Source: Candidatus Kosakonia sp. 282A-S69
GTDB lineage: Bacteria; Pseudomonadota; Gammaproteobacteria; Enterobacterales; Enterobacteriaceae
Assembly (NCBI RefSeq): GCF_029433855.1
Contig: NZ_JAROAU010000001.1
Coordinates: forward strand, 639,888 to 703,887
Direction of reading: 5' to 3'
DNA: 64,000 nt
Position numbers and translations under genes: made by a program. Below, one piece after another: positions 9,887 through 19,455 of the stretch. How positions within the stretch are numbered: the first letter of the stretch is position 1; each line of letters starts with the position of its first letter. The notes beneath the pieces were generated by a model. It saw only the letters and a program-made list of their open reading frames with translations. It did not search any database and had not been told where the DNA came from.

Positions 9887-11359
9887 CTACTCCTTCACCA
9901 CCGCGCGTTGCGCGATAAACCCGCTCTCCACGCCCGCACGCTCATGACGCGCCAGCCAGCAGTAGCAACCTGCACCGAGAAAGACGCCGATAAACCAGCT
10001 GAAGTTTGCCACTTCATGCAGCGCCGGAATAAAACTAATTACCAGTCCCACCATCACCGACGGCAGCAGCGCGGCAATCGCCCTGGGGTTAAAGCCGTTT
10101 TTGTACCAGTAACGGCCATTCGGGGAGACAGAAAAGAGATCGTCGACAAACACCTGGCCGCGTTTAATCAGATAGAAGTCTGCCAGCAAAATGCCAAACA
10201 GCGGGCCGATGCAGGCACCGAGCACATCCAGCGTGTAGTGGATCAACTCCGGGGACTGGAACAGGTTCCACGGCGTCAGCAACACGGAGCCGACCGCCGC
10301 AATCATTCCCCCGGTACGAAAGCTGATCTTCTGCGGTGCGCAGTTGGAAAAATCAAACGCCGGCGAGACGAAGTTAGCGACAATATTAATGCCGATCGTG
10401 GCGGTAATCATGGTCAGCAGGCCAATCGCCATCGCCAGATCGCTGCCCACATGGCTGACGGTTTCAATCGGGTCAGTGATCATTTTGCCAAACAGCGATT
10501 GCGTTCCCGAGACAATCACCACTGTCACAATCGAGAAGAGCAGGAAGTTAAAGGGCAGTCCCCAACGGTTGCCGCGGCGGATGGCCTGCATGCTTTTGCC
10601 GTAACGGGAGAAGTCACCAAAGTTGAGCAGCGGGCCGGAGAAGTAGGAGACCACCAGCGCCGTGGCGGTGATCATCTGCCATGCCTGCTCGCCGGGTGTC
10701 AGCGACTTACTGGCAAGGGTAAAAGAGATACCGTCAAACCCGGTCTGGTAGAGGATCCAGCCTGCCAGCGCCATCATCACTACATAGACCGCCGGCCCGG
10801 CAACATCAATAAAACGTTTGATCGCGTTCATTCCGTGCCAGAAGACCAGCGCCTGCAGCGCCCACATAATGCCGAAGCAGATCCAGCCCAGCGCCGACAG
10901 CCCCAGAAAGTGGCTGCTTGTCAGCGCGCCCAGCGAAGGCCAGAATTTGAGCGCCACCAGCATCAGGGCATTGGCGGCCAGATAGGTTTGAATACCGTAC
11001 CAGGCGAAGGCGATAAGCCCGCGGATCACCGCCGGAATATTGGCGCCGAACACGCCAAATGCCTGACGGCAAATCACCGCATAGGGTACGCCGGTCATCT
11101 GGCTCGGCTTCGCCACCAGGTTTGCACAGAGCTGCACAATACAGATCCCCACCAACAGGCAGAGCAGCACCTGCCAGCTGGCGAGCCCTAAGGCGAAGAA
11201 GCTGGCGGCAACCACATAGCCGCCCATGCTGTGCACATCGGACATCCAGAACGAAAAGATGTTGTACCAGGTCCAGTTCTGCTGGCGAGTCGGGGCGAGA
11301 TCCTCATTAGTCAATCTTGGGCTATAACGAGCATCGTACTGCGGATCAGGGTTTGGCAT
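9887..11359 (-). CDS. hpxC: NCS1-family allantoin permease (HpxC-type)
   Basis: The 490-residue protein is a nucleobase:cation symporter-1 family transporter with about 12 membrane segments. The N-terminal NEDLAPTRQQNWTWYNIFSFWMSDVHSMGGY is the family hallmark, and IGPLFGILLADFYLIKRG near residue 385 is conserved in allantoin and hydantoin permeases. AAAGGAG lies 8 bases before the ATG. It is divergent from the GntR gene hpxS and next to allantoin racemase and allantoinase, so allantoin is the probable substrate. The symbol follows the Klebsiella allantoin cluster and rests on context. Confidence 0.82.
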   Translation of the reverse strand: MPNPDPQYDARYSPRLTNEDLAPTRQQNWTWYNIFSFWMSDVHSMGGYVVAASFFALGLASWQVLLCLLVGICIVQLCANLVAKPSQMTGVPYAVICRQAFGVFGANIPAVIRGLIAFAWYGIQTYLAANALMLVALKFWPSLGALTSSHFLGLSALGWICFGIMWALQALVFWHGMNAIKRFIDVAGPAVYVVMMALAGWILYQTGFDGISFTLASKSLTPGEQAWQMITATALVVSYFSGPLLNFGDFSRYGKSMQAIRRGNRWGLPFNFLLFSIVTVVIVSGTQSLFGKMITDPIETVSHVGSDLAMAIGLLTMITATIGINIVANFVSPAFDFSNCAPQKISFRTGGMIAAVGSVLLTPWNLFQSPELIHYTLDVLGACIGPLFGILLADFYLIKRGQVFVDDLFSVSPNGRYWYKNGFNPRAIAALLPSVMVGLVISFIPALHEVANFSWFIGVFLGAGCYCWLARHERAGVESGFIAQRAVVKE

Positions 11360-11439
11360 GGATTCTGCTCCTTTAAATAGCGGTAGCGTTTATAGGTCTG
11401 CTATCGGCTATTGCATTAACCAGGCCAGGTTTGGATTTT

Positions 11440-11471
11440 TTGTATACAAGATGGATAAAAAACGTATACAA
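11440..11471. promoter_or_regulatory. Paired GTATAC operators in the hpxC-hpxS divergent region
   Basis: TTGTATACAA (11440-11449) is a perfect 10-bp palindrome, and ACGTATACAA (11462-11471) repeats its core 22 bp downstream, about two helical turns. TTGTATACAA-like palindromes are typical binding sites for FadR/VanR-type GntR regulators. Placement between divergent hpxC and hpxS suggests joint repression by HpxS. Confidence 0.72.
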
Positions 11472-11505
11472 AAAAGGCAATGCTGCGTCACACAGGAATC
11501 AGGTT

Positions 11506-12222
11506 ATGAACCATTACACGGGGCTACAGGCGCCTGCCGATCGGGATGAGAGAGAGCATTTCATCTGGCAATCGCTGTTAACGGCCATTGTTGAGCATCA
11601 GCTGCCGCCGGGCAGTAAGTTGCCGGAAGAGGCGCTGGCTGACGTATTTGGCGTCAGCCGCACCGGCATTCGCAAAGTGCTCACGCGCCTTGCAACGGTG
11701 CAAATGATCACCATCGCGCCCAGACGCGGTGCATTTGTCGCTAATCCTGGCATCGATGAGTCAAAAGAGATCTTCGCCACGCGCAAAATGATTGAGTGTG
11801 CCAACCTGCCGCAGGTGCTGGCACATCTGCAACCGCCGCATCTGGCGGCGCTGGAGGGGATCATTACTGAGGAGGAGGCGGCGCACCAGCAGCATGACGG
11901 CGCAGCGGCCATTCGCCACTCGGCGGCTTTCCATATTCAACTGCAGGCGATCTCGGGCAATGCGGTGGTGACCGACATTATCACGACGTTGACGCAGCGC
12001 TCCTCGCTGGTGATTGCCGCTTGGGGCGCGCCGTGGCAGCAGGGCTGCCGCTGTCACGATCATGATGCGCTGATCGCACTCTTACGTAATAAGGATCTGG
12101 CGGGCCTTCAGCACGCCATGGCACACCACTTTGACCACATTGTTTCCAGCCTGCGCTTTGAGCGCAGCGGCGAAACGCTGCCCGATTTTACCCGCCTGTT
12201 TGGCACCCGAGGAGAGCTGTAA
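11506..12222 (+). CDS. hpxS: GntR-family regulator of the allantoin genes (HpxS-type)
   Basis: The 238-residue protein has an N-terminal winged helix (LPPGSKLPEEALADVFGVSRTGIRKVLTRL near residues 28-57) and an FCD effector domain with metal-ligand positions in FHIQL and in DHDAL and HHFDH. The ATG at 11506 places the GTATAC operators upstream. An in-frame start at 11431 would place the operators inside the gene and lacks a ribosome site. The stop TAA overlaps the hpxA ATG by one base. It probably controls hpxC and hpxSAB in response to allantoin or a product. Confidence 0.84.
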   Translation: MNHYTGLQAPADRDEREHFIWQSLLTAIVEHQLPPGSKLPEEALADVFGVSRTGIRKVLTRLATVQMITIAPRRGAFVANPGIDESKEIFATRKMIECANLPQVLAHLQPPHLAALEGIITEEEAAHQQHDGAAAIRHSAAFHIQLQAISGNAVVTDIITTLTQRSSLVIAAWGAPWQQGCRCHDHDALIALLRNKDLAGLQHAMAHHFDHIVSSLRFERSGETLPDFTRLFGTRGEL

Positions 12223-12959
12223 TGAGCGCATTTTGTATACAGGTCATCAACCCCAATACCAGCCCGGAGATGACCGAAACCATTGCCAGCGCCGCGCGCC
12301 GCATCGCCTCGCCGGGCACAACCATTCTCGCCAGCTGCCCGACGCAGGGGGTGGAATCTATTGAGGGACATTTCGACGAAGCGATTGCCGCCATTGGCGT
12401 GCTGGAGCAGATAAAGCAGGGTAAAGCGCAGGGCGCGCAGGGGCATGTGATCGCCTGCTTTGGCGATCCGGGATTGCTGGCAGCACGAGAGCTGGCGAGC
12501 GGTCCGGTTATCGGCATTGCCGAAGCGGCGATGCATATGGCGACGCTGGTGGCGACGCGCTTTTCAATTGTCACCACGTTGCCGCGCACGGTGATCATCG
12601 CCCGCCATTTACTGCGTCAGTATGGCTTTGAACATCACTGCGCCGCGCTGCACGCCATCGATTTACCGGTGCTGGCGCTGGAAGATGGCACGGGTCTTGC
12701 TCAGCAAAAGGTACGCGAGCGTTGTATACAAGCCAAACGTGAGGATGGAAGCGGGGCGATTGTGCTGGGATGCGGCGGTATGGCAAACCTTGCCAGCGAA
12801 CTGACGCAGGAGCTGGGCATCCCGGTGATCGACGGTGTAACGGCGGCGGTCAGGATGGTCGAGTCGCTGCTCGCCCTCGGTTTTGGCACCAGTAAATATG
12901 GCGATCTTGCGTATCCCAATAAAAAGCCGCTTTCAGGATGCTTTGATATGCTCAGCTGA
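12222..12959 (+). CDS. hpxA: Allantoin racemase (Asp/Glu/hydantoin racemase family)
   Basis: HpxA interconverts the enantiomers of allantoin so that a stereospecific allantoinase can use both. The 245-residue protein has the two catalytic cysteines of this family at Cys79 (VIACFGDPG) and Cys184 (VLGCGGMA), in the same positions as described for K. pneumoniae HpxA, plus the N-terminal INPNTSPEMT motif. It overlaps hpxS by 1 base and is followed 30 bases later by the allantoinase gene. Two further GTATAC palindromes lie inside the gene, at its start and near codon 168. Confidence 0.9.
   Translation: MSAFCIQVINPNTSPEMTETIASAARRIASPGTTILASCPTQGVESIEGHFDEAIAAIGVLEQIKQGKAQGAQGHVIACFGDPGLLAARELASGPVIGIAEAAMHMATLVATRFSIVTTLPRTVIIARHLLRQYGFEHHCAALHAIDLPVLALEDGTGLAQQKVRERCIQAKREDGSGAIVLGCGGMANLASELTQELGIPVIDGVTAAVRMVESLLALGFGTSKYGDLAYPNKKPLSGCFDMLS
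12233..12242. promoter_or_regulatory. GTATAC site at the start of hpxA
   Basis: TTGTATACAG, 9 of 10 matches to the TTGTATACAA palindrome at 11440, lies in codons 4-7 of hpxA. It may be an internal operator for HpxS. Confidence 0.45.
12722..12731. promoter_or_regulatory. GTATAC site inside hpxA
   Basis: TTGTATACAA is a perfect copy of the intergenic palindrome located about 500 bp into hpxA. Internal auxiliary operators can support looping repression, though a chance match within coding sequence is not excluded. Confidence 0.4.
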
Positions 12960-12989
12960 AGGCGGCCCCGGTTAAGAGGTTGAATCAGC

Positions 12990-13931
12990 ATGCAAGCAGG
13001 AACCGAGACTCCCTTCTGGCATTTTACCGCCGACTACCCACGCGATATGGCGGGCTACGCCGGCAAGCCGCCGCACGCACAGTGGCCGGGCGACGCGCGC
13101 ATTGCCGTGCAGTTTGTGCTGAATTTTGAAGAGGGGGGCGAGAACCATGTTCTGCACGGCGACAGCGGATCGGAGCAGTTTCTCTCCGACATCATCGGCG
13201 CGGCCAGCTACCCGGCGCGCCATATGTCGATGGACTCCCTCTATGAGTACGGTTCGCGCGCCGGTTTCTGGCGTATCCATCAGGAGTTCCAGCAGCGCGG
13301 CCTGCCATTAACGGTATTTGGCGTGGCGATGGCACTGGCGCGCAACCCGGCGGTCGTCGAGGCGATCAAGGCGGCAAATTATGACGTAGTGAGCCACGGC
13401 TGGCGCTGGATCCACTATCAGGATCTTGATATCCAGACCGAGCGCCAGCATATGCAGCAGGCGGTAGAGATCCTGCAAACGCTGTTCGGCAAACGTCCGC
13501 TCGGCTGGTATACCGGGCGCGACAGCCCCAACACCCGCGCGCTGGTGGTAGAGCAGGGCGATTTTCTCTATGACAGCGACTACTACGGCGACGATCTGCC
13601 CTTCTGGACCACCGTTAATGAGAAACCGCACCTGATTGTGCCCTATACGCTGGATGCCAACGACATGCGCTTTGCCACCGCCCAGGGCTTTAACACCGCC
13701 GAGCAGTTTTATACCTACCTGAAAGATAGCTTCGATGTGCTCTATGCCGAAGGCGAAGCGGCACCGAAGATGATGTCTATCGGCATGCACTGCCGCCTGC
13801 TAGGACGACCGGGGCGGTTTCGCGCCCTGCAGCGTTTCCTCGATTATGTGCAGAGCCACGACAAGGTGTGGATCTGCCGCCGCCAGGAGATTGCCGAGCA
13901 CTGGCTGAAACATCACCCTTATAAAGCGTAA
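12990..13931 (+). CDS. hpxB: Allantoinase, PuuE/polysaccharide-deacetylase type
   Basis: The 313-residue protein matches the PuuE branch of NodB-like deacetylases, which hydrolyse allantoin to allantoate in the cytoplasm without the usual metal triad. Visible family blocks are YGSRAGFWRIHQEF, EAIKAANYDVVSHGWRWIHYQ, GWYTGRDSPNTR and SIGMHCRLLGRPGRFRALQRFLDY. It is the last gene of the hpxSAB run and converges on xni. This is unrelated to AllB amidohydrolase-type allantoinases. Confidence 0.9.
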   Translation: MQAGTETPFWHFTADYPRDMAGYAGKPPHAQWPGDARIAVQFVLNFEEGGENHVLHGDSGSEQFLSDIIGAASYPARHMSMDSLYEYGSRAGFWRIHQEFQQRGLPLTVFGVAMALARNPAVVEAIKAANYDVVSHGWRWIHYQDLDIQTERQHMQQAVEILQTLFGKRPLGWYTGRDSPNTRALVVEQGDFLYDSDYYGDDLPFWTTVNEKPHLIVPYTLDANDMRFATAQGFNTAEQFYTYLKDSFDVLYAEGEAAPKMMSIGMHCRLLGRPGRFRALQRFLDYVQSHDKVWICRRQEIAEHWLKHHPYKA

Positions 13932-13964
13932 CCAGTCTGCTGCCCGCCAATGCGCGGGCGAAGG

Positions 13965-14717
13965 TTAGCGCGTCAGGCGCAGCTGCTGCAGGTTACCATC
14001 AAGCTGTAACTCCGTTTGCAGACGCGCGACATTCCGGCAGATAAAGGCCATCTCGCGGTGCGCTTCCAGCTTTTGGCGCCACTTCTCCGGCACTTCGATA
14101 AGGTTGTCGTAAAGCGCTTCCAGCGTGGGGAAGGTGCTGAGGAGCTGGGTAGCGCTTTTTGGCCCGATCCCGGCGACGCCCGGCACTTTTGAACTGCTGA
14201 TGCCCGCCAGCCCCCAGTAGTCCGGCAGCTGCTGCGGCGTGACGCCATACTCACCGGCAATAAACGGCGCATCGAGCCAGCGTTTCTGGAAGTAGTCGCG
14301 GATGCGGATGGTGGGCGAGAGCAGCTGGCAGTAGCCTTTGTCCGTTGAGACGATCGTTGCCTCCTGCCCCGCCTGAGCCATTTTCACCGCCAGCGTGGCG
14401 GCGAGATCGTCGGCTTCATTGCCCGGCGTCGCCCAGCAGCGAATGCCGCGCTGCTCAAACGCCGCGCGCAGTGCGGGCATCTCCTGATGGAGTGGCTCCG
14501 GCATCGGCGGTCGGCCTGCTTTATAGTCCGGCAGCAGCTGGTGACGCCAGCCCTGATTGCGCGCTTCATCATCGAACACCGCCACCGCGTGGGTCGGCTG
14601 GCTATGCACAATCAGCTGCTCAAGCGCGTGCAGGCAGGTCTCCGCGCAGGGTGAACCCTGCACCGCATGAATACGGCGAATGAGATTGAGTGCGTCGACA
14701 ATAAGCAGATGAGCCAC
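13965..14717 (-). CDS. xni: Flap endonuclease Xni
   Basis: Xni is a 5'-nuclease domain protein without a polymerase, acting on flapped DNA. It has 250 residues (E. coli 251), with [15 protein letters not shown] at the N-terminus, Asp-rich [13 protein letters not shown] and [10 protein letters not shown] metal sites, and the helix-hairpin-helix [21 protein letters not shown] near residues 170-190. It lies downstream of sdaCB as in E. coli. Its next E. coli neighbours, the fuc genes, are absent and the hpx module takes that place. Confidence 0.95.
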   Translation of the reverse strand: MAHLLIVDALNLIRRIHAVQGSPCAETCLHALEQLIVHSQPTHAVAVFDDEARNQGWRHQLLPDYKAGRPPMPEPLHQEMPALRAAFEQRGIRCWATPGNEADDLAATLAVKMAQAGQEATIVSTDKGYCQLLSPTIRIRDYFQKRWLDAPFIAGEYGVTPQQLPDYWGLAGISSSKVPGVAGIGPKSATQLLSTFPTLEALYDNLIEVPEKWRQKLEAHREMAFICRNVARLQTELQLDGNLQQLRLTR

Positions 14718-14794
14718 GGATACCCTCCTTGTAAGCGAGCGCTAAGGGTAACATTGCCCGCTTTTTGAGGCTATGAAACGGTAACTATTCAGGA

Positions 14795-14819
14795 AGATGC
14801 CTCGCAAAACGAGGCATCT
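14795..14819. terminator. Hairpin downstream of sdaB
   Basis: Perfect arms AGATGCCTCG and CGAGGCATCT with a CAAAA loop lie 10 bases after the sdaB stop. No strong T run follows on the minus strand, so it may act as an RNA 3' stabiliser or a weak terminator before xni. Confidence 0.6.
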
Positions 14820-14829
14820 GTCAGGCAGG

Positions 14830-16197
14830 TTAATCGCAGGTAACGACTTTCATCGCCAGGCCACCGCGGGAGGTTTCGCGGTACTTGGCGTTCATATCTT
14901 TTCCGGTTTCGTACATCGTCTCGATCACTTTATCGAGGCAGACGCGCGGCTCGCTGGTGCGGCGCAGCGCCATACGTGCGGCGTTAACTGCTTTAACCGA
15001 GGCAATGGCATTACGCTCGATGCAGGGCACCTGCACCTGGCCCGCGACGGGATCGCAGGTCAGACCGAGGTTGTGCTCCATGCCGATTTCCGCTGCGATG
15101 CACACCTGCGCCGGGCTTGCGCCAAGCAGTTCAGCCAGGCCCGCTGCCGCCATCGAACAGGCAACACCCACTTCCCCCTGGCAGCCCACTTCCGCACCGG
15201 AGATCGACGCATTCATCTTATAGAGCGAGCCGATAGCGCTGGCGACCAGCAGATAGCGCGCCAGCGAGTTAGCGTTCACTTCGCGGATAAATTTGTCGTA
15301 GTAGGCCAGCACCGCCGGGACAATGCCGCAGGCGCCGTTGGTGGGGGCGGTCACCACGCGGCCACCGGCAGCGTTCTCTTCATTAACCGCCAGCGCGAAC
15401 ATATTGATCCAGTCGACAACCGCCATCGGATCGGTTGTGGTTTTATCACTGCTGACCAGCATGCGGCGCAGCGCGGCGGCACGACGCGGCACACGCAGTC
15501 GTCCCGGCAGCACCCCTTCGGTGTTGATGCCGCGCTCAATACCGCCGTGCATCACTTCCCAGACGCGCGCCAGGTGCTGCTCCAGCTCCTCTTTGCTGTG
15601 CAGCGCCAGCTCGTTTTTCATCATCAGGCCGGAGAGAGAAAGCCCGCTCTGCTGGCAGTGACGCTGTAAATCGGCGGCGCTTTTATAGGGGTAAGGCACC
15701 TCAACCGGCGCGCTGGTGGTCTGACCGAAGTGCGCTTCATCGACGATAAAGCCGCCGCCAATGGAGTAGTAGGTCTGGCTGTAGAGTACCTTTTCGCCCG
15801 CCAGCGCGGTGATGCGCATGCCGTTCTCATGCAGCGAGAGGTTATCGGCATGGAAGTTCATGCAGCGATCGACCGGAAACTCCACTTCGTGCTCGCCGTT
15901 CGCCAGCAGCAGGCGGCCGTGTGTGTTCACGTCCTGAATAAATCCGGGAATCGCATCAATATTGACGCTATCCGGCAGATTGCCGGCCAGCCCCATAATA
16001 ATGGCGATATCCGTATGGTGGCCTTTGCCGGTCAGAGAGAGCGAGCCGTAAACATCCACGACCACGCGGGTTACATCACGCAGCAGGCCGTGGGATATCA
16101 AATCATCGGTGAACTGTTTGCCAGCTTTCATGGGGCCGACGGTGTGCGAGCTGGAGGGACCGATACCGATCTTAAAAATATCGAATACGCTGATCAT
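14830..16197 (-). CDS. sdaB: L-serine deaminase II
   Basis: SdaB converts L-serine to pyruvate and ammonia using an oxygen-labile [4Fe-4S] cluster. The 455-residue protein has an N-terminal beta domain ([25 protein letters not shown]) and a C-terminal catalytic domain with the cluster cysteines in [16 protein letters not shown] and QVPCIERN, and an additional Cys in [11 protein letters not shown]. It ends in the essential C-terminal Cys (VVTCD). It lies 57 bases downstream of sdaC in the same direction, giving a serine uptake and degradation operon. Confidence 0.96.
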   Translation of the reverse strand: MISVFDIFKIGIGPSSSHTVGPMKAGKQFTDDLISHGLLRDVTRVVVDVYGSLSLTGKGHHTDIAIIMGLAGNLPDSVNIDAIPGFIQDVNTHGRLLLANGEHEVEFPVDRCMNFHADNLSLHENGMRITALAGEKVLYSQTYYSIGGGFIVDEAHFGQTTSAPVEVPYPYKSAADLQRHCQQSGLSLSGLMMKNELALHSKEELEQHLARVWEVMHGGIERGINTEGVLPGRLRVPRRAAALRRMLVSSDKTTTDPMAVVDWINMFALAVNEENAAGGRVVTAPTNGACGIVPAVLAYYDKFIREVNANSLARYLLVASAIGSLYKMNASISGAEVGCQGEVGVACSMAAAGLAELLGASPAQVCIAAEIGMEHNLGLTCDPVAGQVQVPCIERNAIASVKAVNAARMALRRTSEPRVCLDKVIETMYETGKDMNAKYRETSRGGLAMKVVTCD

Positions 16198-16254
16198 AAC
16201 GCGTTATCCATGACAAAGAGGGATGGCGCCGCCCGGCTGGACGGCGCGCAGAGA

Positions 16255-17544
16255 TTAGCTGAACAGGGAGTAGAAAATCGCGGAGATAGCGATAAGACCC
16301 ATAATCACAATGAAGACGTTACTGATGTGGCCGCTGTATTTACGCATCGCAGGGACACGGGCAATCGCATACATCGGCATTAGGAAGAGGATCATAGCGA
16401 TAATCGGGCCGCCCAGTGTTTCGATCATGCCGAGGATGCTCGGGTTCCAGGTCGCAACAGCCCAGGTGGTCAGCAGCATGAACAGCGCGGTAATGCGGTT
16501 CAGCTTGTTGATTTCAATGGTTTTACCTTTGCTACGCAGCGACTTGATTACCATACCGTTGAAACCTTCACGCGCGCCGAGATAGTGGCCGAGGAAGGAT
16601 TTGGTGATGGCGATCATTGCGATGATCGGTGCCATCCAGGCGATGATCGGCGCATTAAAGTGGTTAGCCAGGTAGGAGAGAATCGAGATGTTCTGCTCTT
16701 TCGCGGAAGCGAGATCGGCCGGTGCCAGGCTCAGCACGCAGCTGAAGACAAAGAACATGACCGTCAACACCATCATGATGTGGGCGAAGGCCAGAATGCG
16801 GGAGCATTTACGTTCTGCTTCTGCGCCGTACTCTTCACGTTTCGCCACGGCGAAGGAGGAGATGATCGGTGAGTGGTTAAAGGAGAAGACCATTACCGGG
16901 ATCGCCAGCCACAGGGTCATCCACAGGCCATTGCCGGTGGCGGACGCCGTGTCGAAAGAGAGGGTTTCCAGCACCGCGCCGTTCCACTGCGGGATCAGGT
17001 AAATCGCCAGCAGCATCAGGGCGATAACAAACGGGAAGACCAGAATACTCATCGCTTTAACGATCATCTGCTCGCCGAAGCGCACGATGGTCATCATACC
17101 CACGATCAGGATCAGGGAGAGGATGGCGCGCGGCGGCGGCGTCATGCCCAGCTGGTGGGTCATAAAGCTGTCGACGGTATTGGTGATCGCCACGCTATAA
17201 ACCAGCAGAATTGGGTAGATGGCGAAGAAGTAGAGCAGGGTAATCAGTTTACCCGCGCCGATACCAAAATGTTCTTCCACCACTTCGGTGATATCTTCGC
17301 CGGGATTTTTACCGGAAAGCACAAAGCGGGTCAGGCCACGGTGTGCGAAGTAGGTCATTGGGAAGGCAAGGATAGCCATGATGATCAGCGGAATCAGTCC
17401 GCCTACGCCAGCGTTGATGGGCAGGAACAGTACGCCAGCGCCAATCGCGGTACCGTAGAGGCCTAGCATCCACATGGTGTCGGTCTTACGCCATGCGCTC
17501 CGCGTTCCGGTTGAAGCCAGATTACTGGTTTGAGTCGTTTCCAT
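16255..17544 (-). CDS. sdaC: Serine:H+ symporter SdaC
   Basis: The 429-residue inner-membrane protein of the hydroxy/aromatic amino acid permease family has about 11 transmembrane helices and equals E. coli SdaC in length. The start METTQTSNL at 17544 matches E. coli and has AGGAGA 7 bases upstream; a start at 17568 would read through that ribosome site. ILFL-rich helices and the [20 protein letters not shown] loop are conserved. It is cotranscribed with sdaB. The 457-bp leader upstream holds palindromes suited to regulator binding. Confidence 0.96.
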   Translation of the reverse strand: METTQTSNLASTGTRSAWRKTDTMWMLGLYGTAIGAGVLFLPINAGVGGLIPLIIMAILAFPMTYFAHRGLTRFVLSGKNPGEDITEVVEEHFGIGAGKLITLLYFFAIYPILLVYSVAITNTVDSFMTHQLGMTPPPRAILSLILIVGMMTIVRFGEQMIVKAMSILVFPFVIALMLLAIYLIPQWNGAVLETLSFDTASATGNGLWMTLWLAIPVMVFSFNHSPIISSFAVAKREEYGAEAERKCSRILAFAHIMMVLTVMFFVFSCVLSLAPADLASAKEQNISILSYLANHFNAPIIAWMAPIIAMIAITKSFLGHYLGAREGFNGMVIKSLRSKGKTIEINKLNRITALFMLLTTWAVATWNPSILGMIETLGGPIIAMILFLMPMYAIARVPAMRKYSGHISNVFIVIMGLIAISAIFYSLFS

Positions 17545-18001
17545 TGGTAAATCTCCTGGGAAAAGCAAAAAGCTGCCATTTAGACAAATCGATTGCCATA
17601 GACGCCAGCGGTAATATTTTATCCGGTTGATTGCGGCTATTTTTATAATTTCTTACCGCAATTATTTGCGGCGGAAAGATACATGTATGTTATGACTCTA
17701 TCAGTGATCAGGATCGCAATTGCGATAATCCACTTTTTAAGTGGGCATATTTAGACCATCTGTCTGCTTATCGAAAATCATCTGAGATTTATGGGCGCGA
17801 AGGCTATCACCCGCCAGATATGCGATCAAACTCACAGCGGTGAAAGACGATAAAAGCGCTGTAGATCATCCCATTAGCAGTGATTTATCGACTTTTAAGC
17901 CAACTGAAGTGGATCATTACCTTGTGCAGGATAAGGGCATTAGGCTGTGAGAGAGGGAAAGGTATAAGGGCGGCTTATGGCCGCCCGGTGAACGATATAG
18001 A
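17545..18001 (-). promoter_or_regulatory. sdaC upstream region with two palindromes
   Basis: No gene is seen in this stretch between ppnN and sdaC. It is AT-richer than its neighbours. It contains CCGCAA-TTAT-TTGCGG at 17656-17671 and the 14-bp perfect palindrome ATCGCAATTGCGAT at 17713-17726. Further TTGCGG-like half-sites lie near 17630. sdaC is known in E. coli to respond to CRP and Lrp, but these palindromes do not match the CRP consensus. The binding factor is unknown. Confidence 0.55.
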
Positions 18002-19366
18002 TCAGGCGCAGATTTCGTAGCAGGGGATATAGGCTGAACCGGGGAGTTTCATACGGTGCTGGGCGACAAAGCCTTGCAGCAGATCGTCCATCCTGCGCAT
18101 CATGTCGCTGTCGCCATGAATTTTGTAAGGGCCATACGCTTCAATCGCACGAATACCGTGCTCTTTGACGTTGCCCGCCACAATCCCGGAGAAGGCGCGA
18201 CGCAGATCTGCCGCCAGCACTTCGACGGGCTGATCCGGGTAGAGCTTCAGGTTGGCCATATTTTCATGAGTCGGTTCGAACGGCACCTGCAGATCCGGCG
18301 CAATGCGAATCGACCAGTTGAAGCTGTAAGCATCGCCGGTTTCGCGACGATTCTCTTTCACCTGCGGCATCGCCTTTTTCATCTGCCGCGCCACTTCGGC
18401 CGCATCGTTGATGATGATGGTGTAGTGGCGGCGCGCGGCTTCGCCCAGCGTGTTAACGATAAACTCATCCAGCACGCGGAAGTAGTCGGCGCTCTCTTTC
18501 GGCCCGGTGAGGATCAGCGGCAGCACCTGATTTTTGTTCGCCGGGTTCATCAGAATACCCAGCAGGTAGAGCAGCTCTTCCGCCGTGCCGACACCGCCCG
18601 GGAAGATAATGATACCGTGGGCGATGCGCACAAACGCTTCCAGACGCTTTTCAATGTCCGGCATGATAATCAGTTCGTTAACCAGCGGATTAGGCGGCTC
18701 TGCGGCGATGATCGACGGCTCGGTCATGCCGATAAAACGCCCCTCTTTATAACGCTGCTGCGCGTGGCCGACCGCCGCGCCCTTCATCGGCGCTTCCATC
18801 GCCCCCGGCCCGCAGCCGGTGCAGATATTCAGTTCGCGCAGGCCGAGCTGGGTGCCGACGCGGCGCGCGTAGAGGTACTCGGTTTCGTTGATAGAGTGGC
18901 CGCCCCAGCAGACCACCATGCTCGGTGCTTCGCCGACGTGCAGGGCACGGGCGTTACGCAAAATCGAAAACACCAGGTTGGTGATATGGGTTGAACTCTC
19001 CATATCAAGATGCTGAAAGCGTCCGGCGTTATGGATCTGGCCGTTCACGAACAGGATATCGCGCAGTACGGCAAACAGGTTGGCCTGCAGCGCGCGGATC
19101 AGACGCCCGTCAACGAACGCCTCTTCCGGTGGGTTAATCAACTCCAGCTTTACGCCGCGTTCACGGCGCAAGACGTTGATATCAAAACTTTCGTTACGGG
19201 AGAGCAGCTCTTTACTGCTGTCGGTCTGGCTCCCTGAGTTCAGTACAGCGAGAGAACAGTTGCGAAACAGTTGATACAGGTCGCTGCTGGCCGTGCGTTT
19301 AAGCATATCGACTTCCAGCTGCGACAACATATCCATCGAGCCAAGCGGGCTAATATGTGTAATCAA
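18002..19366 (-). CDS. ppnN: Nucleotide 5'-monophosphate nucleosidase PpnN
   Basis: PpnN (formerly YgdH) hydrolyses the N-glycosidic bond of purine and pyrimidine monophosphates, is stimulated by (p)ppGpp, and belongs to the LOG family. The 454-residue length equals E. coli. The LOG signature is [20 protein letters not shown] near residues 255-275, with [19 protein letters not shown] earlier supplying the phosphate loop. N- and C-terminal regions flanking the LOG core bind the alarmone. relA lies in the same window. Confidence 0.96.
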   Translation of the reverse strand: MITHISPLGSMDMLSQLEVDMLKRTASSDLYQLFRNCSLAVLNSGSQTDSSKELLSRNESFDINVLRRERGVKLELINPPEEAFVDGRLIRALQANLFAVLRDILFVNGQIHNAGRFQHLDMESSTHITNLVFSILRNARALHVGEAPSMVVCWGGHSINETEYLYARRVGTQLGLRELNICTGCGPGAMEAPMKGAAVGHAQQRYKEGRFIGMTEPSIIAAEPPNPLVNELIIMPDIEKRLEAFVRIAHGIIIFPGGVGTAEELLYLLGILMNPANKNQVLPLILTGPKESADYFRVLDEFIVNTLGEAARRHYTIIINDAAEVARQMKKAMPQVKENRRETGDAYSFNWSIRIAPDLQVPFEPTHENMANLKLYPDQPVEVLAADLRRAFSGIVAGNVKEHGIRAIEAYGPYKIHGDSDMMRRMDDLLQGFVAQHRMKLPGSAYIPCYEICA

Positions 19367-19455
19367 GTGAACTCCTTACGGGACGAAAATTTTATCTTCC
19401 CTGCTGATTACAATAGTCCTGGCTTATGACGTTTAACAACCTGCCAACGCATGTT

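Noticed and set aside
9908-11191. 427-codon open frame antisense to the permease gene
   Set aside because: Composition is His/Arg/Gln-rich low-complexity sequence typical of the complement of membrane protein codons; no start signal or family match.
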